Shown here in pieces: positions 8,121 to 11,390 of a stretch of DNA of 11,390 nt (the stretch's first letter is position 1; each line of letters opens with the position of its first letter). The notes below the pieces were generated by a model. That model saw only the letters and a list, made by a program, of their open reading frames with translations, ran no database searches and was not told where the DNA came from. The stretch is from assembly GCA_036939355.1 (NCBI GenBank), contig JALLAP010001288.1, forward strand, positions 1-11,390, read 5' to 3'. The DNA is from Thalassiosira profunda. Lineage: Eukaryota > Bacillariophyta > Thalassiosirophyceae > Thalassiosirales > Thalassiosiraceae. The position numbers and the translations under genes were made by a program.

Positions 8121-8392
8121 ATGTCGGGCTATTGGCGGACCAAAGGGACGGAGGTCGGGCGGCTCATGTCCGAGGAGTGGGACGGCTCCTCGGAGCAGTT
8201 CCTCCGAGAGCGCGTCCTGTCGCAGCTTCGTGTTTCTAGCGCTGGGACGAAGATGGGGCCGTCCAGGCAGCGAGCTCGCCTCGCGGAGTGGCGGGAGGCT
8301 GGAATGATATCCGCCGTACAATGGGAGACGCTCGTGTCGATGCTCGATCCGATAGCCAATCGCGACACCGCGAAGGAGGTCCATCGGCTGCT
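8121..8392 (+). pseudogene. 5' part of the tandem-repeat protein, cut off by a frameshift
   Basis: From ATG 8121 the frame encodes MSGYWRTKG and one full repeat unit (VGRLMSEEWDGSSEQFL through MLDPIANRD). Unit two starts at 8376, but after CATCGGCTGCT at 8392 the sequence jumps to the end of a unit and the frame is lost. The downstream repeats continue one frame over. Spacing shows about 122-125 nt are missing from unit two, not a multiple of three. A 40-nt GT-AG candidate (8379-8418) would formally restore frame, but the same bases are coding in the intact unit at 8473, so a deletion is more likely. It may also be a collapsed repeat in the assembly. Confidence 0.55.
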
Positions 8393-9126
8393 ACGACGGC
8401 GCGGTATCCGCCGTGCAGTACGACATGCTCAAGCCGATGCTCGATCCGATAGCCAATCGCGACACCGCGAAGGAGGTCCATCGGCTGCTTGCCGAGGCGC
8501 AGGACGGCTCCTCGGAGCAGTTCTTGCGGGAGCACGTCCTGTCAAAGCTTCAATTCACAAACACTGGGTCGAAGCTGGGCCCCCAAGAGCAACATACCCG
8601 CCTGGGCCGCTGCTTTGACGACGGCGCGGTATCCGCCGTGCAGTACGACATGCTCAAGCCGATGCTCGATCCGCCCGCGGGAGCCATTGAGGCGGAGATT
8701 CGGCGGCTGCTCGCCGACGAGTGGGACGGCTCCTCGGAGCAGTTCCTGCGCGACCGCGTCCTGTCGAAGGTTCAATTCACGAGCACCGGGTCAAAGCGTG
8801 ATGCCGTACAGCAACACGCTCGTTTGGACAACATGCAGGCCAATAGCGTGTTATCGATCGAAGCCCACGCCATTCTGCAGCGGATGCTTGATCCTCTTGG
8901 GAGAGTATATACGAACGATCCTTTCATCGGCGCCGAGCTCTCGAATGCCCTCCACCACCACGCAGCCTATCCGGCGTCAAAGGTCCTGCGATCAACAGTG
9001 GAGGAACTCGTAGTGAAAAGGCCGGGTGGACGACGATCGGCTGATCAAAGTCATCGCCTCGTTGACAGGCTAGTGGCCGAGGGATACATTGACGAGTGCG
9101 AAGCTGGGATGGTCAGAGCTTGTATT
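8151..9126 (+). repeat. Array of about 222-nt coding repeats with one collapsed unit
   Basis: Units begin at 8151 (225 nt), 8376 (only 97 nt), 8473 (222 nt), 8695 (about 237 nt) and a degenerate copy near 8932. GACGGCTCCTCGGAGCAGTT marks full units at 8181, 8503 and 8725. The 54 nt at 8339-8392 are identical to 8436-8489, and the adjoining 56 nt at 8393-8448 are identical to 8618-8673, so the short unit is an exact chimera joined at 8392/8393. Confidence 0.9.
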
Positions 9127-9213
9127 CCGCGGGGCCGTTACGCGTACCGCGAAGAAAGAGCGATGGACTGCGCCGCAAAGAGGAAGTTGGACGGGACGGC
9201 GTCTATTATTTAG
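8425..9213 (+). CDS. Tandem 74-residue-repeat protein of unknown function (main open part)
   Basis: ATG 8425 gives a 262-codon frame to TAG 9211-9213. It encodes two well-preserved units (starting at 8473 and 8695) and a degenerate last unit (about 8932-9126, ending VRACIP). The unit pattern is E(V/I)xRLLAxxxDGSSEQFLR, RVLSK(L/V)QFT, S/T-GSK, QxHxRL, (V/I)xAxxxMLxPMLDP; it looks all-helical, alternating acidic and hydrophobic. The C-terminus (AAKRKLD) resembles a nuclear-import signal. I do not know the family. The true start is uncertain because the upstream piece (8121-8392) clearly belonged to the same protein. With the two short candidate introns (8040-8087 and 8379-8418), join(7251..8039,8088..8378,8419..9213) would be a single 624-residue protein; this is an alternative, not the preferred model. 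Confidence 0.6.
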   Translation: MLKPMLDPIANRDTAKEVHRLLAEAQDGSSEQFLREHVLSKLQFTNTGSKLGPQEQHTRLGRCFDDGAVSAVQYDMLKPMLDPPAGAIEAEIRRLLADEWDGSSEQFLRDRVLSKVQFTSTGSKRDAVQQHARLDNMQANSVLSIEAHAILQRMLDPLGRVYTNDPFIGAELSNALHHHAAYPASKVLRSTVEELVVKRPGGRRSADQSHRLVDRLVAEGYIDECEAGMVRACIPRGRYAYREERAMDCAAKRKLDGTASII

Positions 9214-9241
9214 ATACAGACTAATTGTGATAGGTAGTCGT

Positions 9242-9255
9242 TCTCTCTAGAGAGA
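9242..9255. repeat. 14-nt perfect palindrome between convergent genes
   Basis: TCTCTCTAGAGAGA is its own reverse complement. It lies in the 54-nt gap between the stop of the plus-strand repeat protein (9213) and the stop of the minus-strand gene (9268). The two 3' UTRs must overlap here. Confidence 0.6.
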
Positions 9256-9267
9256 GCTTACTACGAA

Positions 9268-10795
9268 TCAAACTGCTTCGCGATTTGCGGCAGCTGCAGC
9301 AGCAGCAACAGCGCGGGCCTGCAGGCGAGCAGTGCGCAGCTCATCGAGAAGACCGCGGTGACGAACGTCCGCTTGCATTGCCTCGTCAATGGCACGAGGG
9401 TGGTCCCAAGCGAAGTTTGGCTTGGTGAAGGTGGTCTCGCAGGCCCAGACGCTCGCGGCACATGGGTGCTCGCATGCCGGATGGCAAGGGCGAACCTCCT
9501 CCCCTCTCTTCCTCGTCGGAGGATGAGGACGTTGGTTCCGCCTGACGATGTTCCAGCCAAACCTGCCACCCCTGGCATGCGTGCCACCCTGGTCACCAAA
9601 TTCGTTGCGCAGCTCATACATATGTGATTGGGTGGAGACTTGGTTTGCCCTCTCATAGAGACAGAGACGGGCGACGAGGCCCATTGGGTAGGTGGTATCG
9701 AAGTCCTCGATGAGCGCCCGGACGACAAAGCCATTGTCAAGGCGTCGGATGACGCCGTAGGGGTTGCCGTGAGTGCGAGTGATGCTCTCGTCGATGAGCA
9801 TGAGGTTCTGCACCTCCCTGGTGAAGTACGAGTACGTGACGTCCCCATCCTGTGCGCTCCAGAGATTGTTGCGGTGCATGAAGAGGAGCCCCAGAGGAGG
9901 GAGATGAACAATCGCCGCCCGATGTTCTTCGAGCTGAGCCGGAAGATGTCGCCAGGGAAGGAGCCAATTGGATGTGAGCTCAGTAAGCGCGGGAACCAAT
10001 ATCTGTGGATAAGATGCGAAGGATAATGACCGATGAATGTGAGAGCACACATGAGATGTGAGACCGCGACTTGCTTTAAAGATTGATCCTCACCTCGATC
10101 CGACGCACGTGCGCTAGGTAGGTTGGATTCCTGTTTCGGTTGAAAGTGGCGGGGATCGCAGCCATTCCATCGAGATGGCGAAGCACTTCCGGAGCACGCC
10201 TTGATTCGTTGATCAGGCGGACAACAAGATCCCTAGGGGATTCGCCGGCGCGGGGACGGATACGGCGGTCGTCAGCATCCGCCCCATCGTCACCGGCCTC
10301 GTCGGCCGCGTTGGCGTTGGCGGCGGGCACGAGGTCCTGCGCTGGAGCACCTGCACCATTTCCAGCATTGGCGGCACCCCCGGCGCCGGCGGCGCCGGCG
10401 GCGGGCGGCTGCGCGTTCGATGAGGAGAGAGGGCGAGGCGTGAGCACGATGGCGATGATGGCGCATGAGAAGAAATGGCGCATGAGATATGCACATACCA
10501 GAGCGAGAGGAAGGCCACGTGCACCATTCCCATCGTCTCCGCCGTCGTTGCCCCGGAGAATCTCTTCGAGTTCTTCACGCAATCCGGGGATCTGTGGCTA
10601 CGAGAGGGGACGAGATGAGGAGACGGCGCACAGAATAAATATGATGCATGAGATGTGCGCACATACCAAGGGCGGAGCTCCATCTGGTCCACGTGGACCG
10701 TTTTCGTCATTGGCGCCGTCGTCGAGCACGCCGAGCACGCCGGCGGGCACGCCGGGCACGCCGCCGGGCGCTTGGTTGAGGTTGGAGTCGTCCAT
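9268..10795 (-). CDS. Four-exon gene, Gly/Ala-rich N-terminus and Cys/His cluster, function unknown
   Basis: I model complement(join(9268..10002,10094..10408,10499..10591,10667..10795)), 423 residues. All three introns are phase 0 with clean signals (GTATGT, GTATGT, GTGAGG; acceptors CCACAG, CGCAG, CCACAG). ATG 10795 (GAGATGGAC) gives MDDSNLNQAPGG; an in-frame ATG at 10951 exists, but its extension looks non-coding. Exons 1-3 are Gly/Ala/Pro/Asp-rich and disordered, then a charged region (SPRDLVVRLINESRR). Exon 4 looks folded, with IRRLDNGFVVRALIEDF and YPMGLVARLCLYE. A Cys/His cluster follows (C352, H353, C356, H358, C360, C367), possibly zinc-binding, then a helix ending in an Ala run and TGA 9270-9268. 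I do not recognise the family. Exon 2 and its intron appear to be a copy of exon 1 and its intron. Confidence 0.75.
9284..9312 (-). repeat. GCA/GCT-type trinucleotide run (poly-alanine)
   Basis: GCGGCAGCTGCAGCAGCAGC and following triplets on the plus strand encode the C-terminal Ala run of the minus-strand protein. Probably length-variable. Confidence 0.65.
10003..10093 (-). other. Intron 3 of the minus-strand gene (91 nt)
   Basis: Donor GAG|GTGAGG at 10094/10093, acceptor TTATCCACAG|ATA at 10003/10002, phase 0. It contains an in-frame TAA shortly after the donor, so retention would truncate the protein before exon 4. It carries a CACATCTCATG motif resembling those in introns 1 and 2. Confidence 0.75.
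10409..10498 (-). other. Intron 2 of the minus-strand gene (90 nt, in frame and stop-free)
   Basis: Donor CTG|GTATGT, acceptor AACGCGCAG|CCG, phase 0. Its 90 nt equal 30 codons and contain no stop, so retention would keep frame and add a hydrophobic stretch (FFSCAIIAIVL). The 5' part is homologous to intron 1. Because of this the intron call rests on splice signals and on the match to intron 1 rather than on a broken frame. Confidence 0.65.
10592..10666 (-). other. Intron 1 of the minus-strand gene (75 nt)
   Basis: Donor TTG|GTATGT, acceptor TAGCCACAG|ATC, phase 0. An in-frame TAG near its 3' end means it must be removed to reach exon 2. The branch region is pyrimidine-rich. Confidence 0.75.
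10724..10768 (-). repeat. Degenerate 9-nt repeats in exon 1 (Gly-Val-Pro/Leu type)
   Basis: GAGCACGCC occurs twice (10724, 10733) and GGGCACGCC twice (10745, 10754), encoding GVPGVPAGVLGVL on the minus strand. Confidence 0.75.
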
Positions 10796-11133
10796 CTCGT
10801 GATGGGTGGAGGGCCGCGAGATATGGATGGAGGGCAGCGAGGGAGGAAGCACGGCCTCCTCCCAATGGCTCTGTTTGCAAAAAAATATGAGCAAAGTTCC
10901 CGCGTGTCGAGTGTCCACAAGTGGCTCGGAAACTTCAGCTTGTTCTCTCAAGATCGCGCGGCCCGGGGCCGGCGACGGACGGCTGCCCCCCTTTGTCCGC
11001 GCAGCAGGAGGTGAAAAACAAAGAGCGGGAGACGACGAGCGGGACTCAGGTCTTTGTCACTGGACTTGGCGACATCTCAGACTCCTCCTTCCATCCTTCT
11101 TTCCCTCAAAACACAAAAATCAACCATTGTGAG
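10796..11133. promoter_or_regulatory. Upstream region of the minus-strand gene and left flank of the right-hand RING exon
   Basis: These 338 bases must contain the 5' UTR and promoter of the leftward gene. The rightmost part (about 11080-11106) is a pyrimidine tract followed by an A-rich stretch and ATTGTGAG|GCT, a plausible splice acceptor for the RING exon. A donor-like GAG|GTGAAA at 11011 would define a 123-nt intron in the same phase, but the sequence before it shows no RING features. No convincing gene is seen in this stretch. Confidence 0.45.
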
Positions 11134-11390
11134 GCTGTTCACCGCCCTGGACCTTGGAAGAACTGCCCTCAATGCAAGCAGGCGTATCAGAACCAGCTTG
11201 GGCTTGACTTGGCCTGGGCTTTTGAGGCGCTTGTGCACAGAGAATATCCTCGCTCTTCAACGATCCACCTCTTCGCTCTGCAGCTCAAGGCTGATGTTCT
11301 TCTCTCCCACTACAAATTGGCAGCACCGAGGAAAGAGGGGGCGATTGCCGGATCACCCTCGCCAGGGCCTAGTGGTGAGGTTCAATCTCG
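11134..11390 (+). CDS. C-terminal half of a RING-CH protein (exon, runs off the right edge)
   Basis: Frame 11134 encodes PGPWKNCPQCKQAYQNQL and continues open to the window end. The W, the CPQC pair and the YQN-L-LA pattern align directly with residues 113-140 of the intact paralogue (ELWRTCPQCKQEYQNDL), and the helical segment after it also matches in register (IHLFALQLKADVLL against LHLCEQLEALQFKL). So this is the second half of a RING-CH finger plus the start of its helical tail. The first half (C..C, C.C, H..C) is absent from the preceding kilobase. The only matching half in the window ends near 6969, 4.16 kb upstream, in a compatible phase. Exon start 11134 is chosen for the AG before it; a donor-like GTGAGG at 11373 could end the exon. 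Confidence 0.75.

Noticed and set aside
7296..8384. Long minus-strand open frame of 362 codons
   Set aside because: It lies opposite the plus-strand frame, which has the G/C third-position bias. The minus translation is Arg/His/Leu-rich with no recognisable pattern, as expected for a shadow of GC-rich coding DNA.
8151..8910. Repeat array considered as CRISPR or satellite
   Set aside because: Units are about 222 nt, diverged, without unique spacers, and keep a protein reading frame; they are coding repeats.
10140..10802. Plus-strand open frame over the minus-strand four-exon gene
   Set aside because: Ser/Ala/Pro-rich antisense reading. The minus strand has three consistent phase-0 introns with good splice signals, which the plus frame cannot explain.
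6970..11133. Intervening segment called as a known transposon
   Set aside because: No transposase, integrase or reverse transcriptase motifs, no terminal inverted or long terminal repeats and no convincing target-site duplication could be seen, so it is reported only as a finding.

Overview
This window looks like nuclear DNA from a eukaryotic microalga, most plausibly a centric diatom of the Thalassiosira type. The reasons are: GT-AG introns of 75-91 nt, one of 347 nt, intergenic gaps of a few hundred bases, GC-rich codon third positions, and two members of a RING-CH zinc-finger family whose style (RING-CH, TPR-like helices, a Tudor/SH3-like tail ending near KRENVRI) I associate from memory with that group. 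The taxon is an inference; no rRNA, organelle or marker gene is present.

Layout. Positions 3-77 hold what is probably the C-terminal end of a gene running in from the left. Positions 387-1832 (minus) encode an intact 481-residue RING-CH protein, probably an E3 ubiquitin ligase. It shares a divergent promoter region (1833-2247, with a G-rich block) with a two-exon plus-strand gene, join(2248..2413,2761..6248). That gene encodes a 1217-residue disordered protein: a long RS/basic N-terminus, several internal duplications, a polyproline stretch and a C-terminal MORN-like motif.

From 6592 a second RING-CH gene begins. Only the first half of its zinc finger is present (C2, then CxC, then H..C), and reading degenerates after about 6969. 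The missing second half of a RING-CH domain lies at the far right edge (11134-11390), in a compatible phase. The 4.16 kb between them (6970-11133) carries unrelated genes: a Cys-rich protein of unknown function (7251-8066), a tandem 74-residue-repeat protein with a recombination-like lesion (8121-9213), and a convergent four-exon minus-strand gene of 423 codons (10795 down to 9268). The segment may be an insertion that split a RING gene, an exceptionally large gene-bearing intron, or a coincidence of two RING genes or an assembly join. This is the most interesting question in the window.

I see no operon-like organisation, CRISPR array, tRNA, rRNA or recognisable transposase or integrase. The two RING proteins probably act in ubiquitin ligation; the other three proteins have no function I can assign from sequence.
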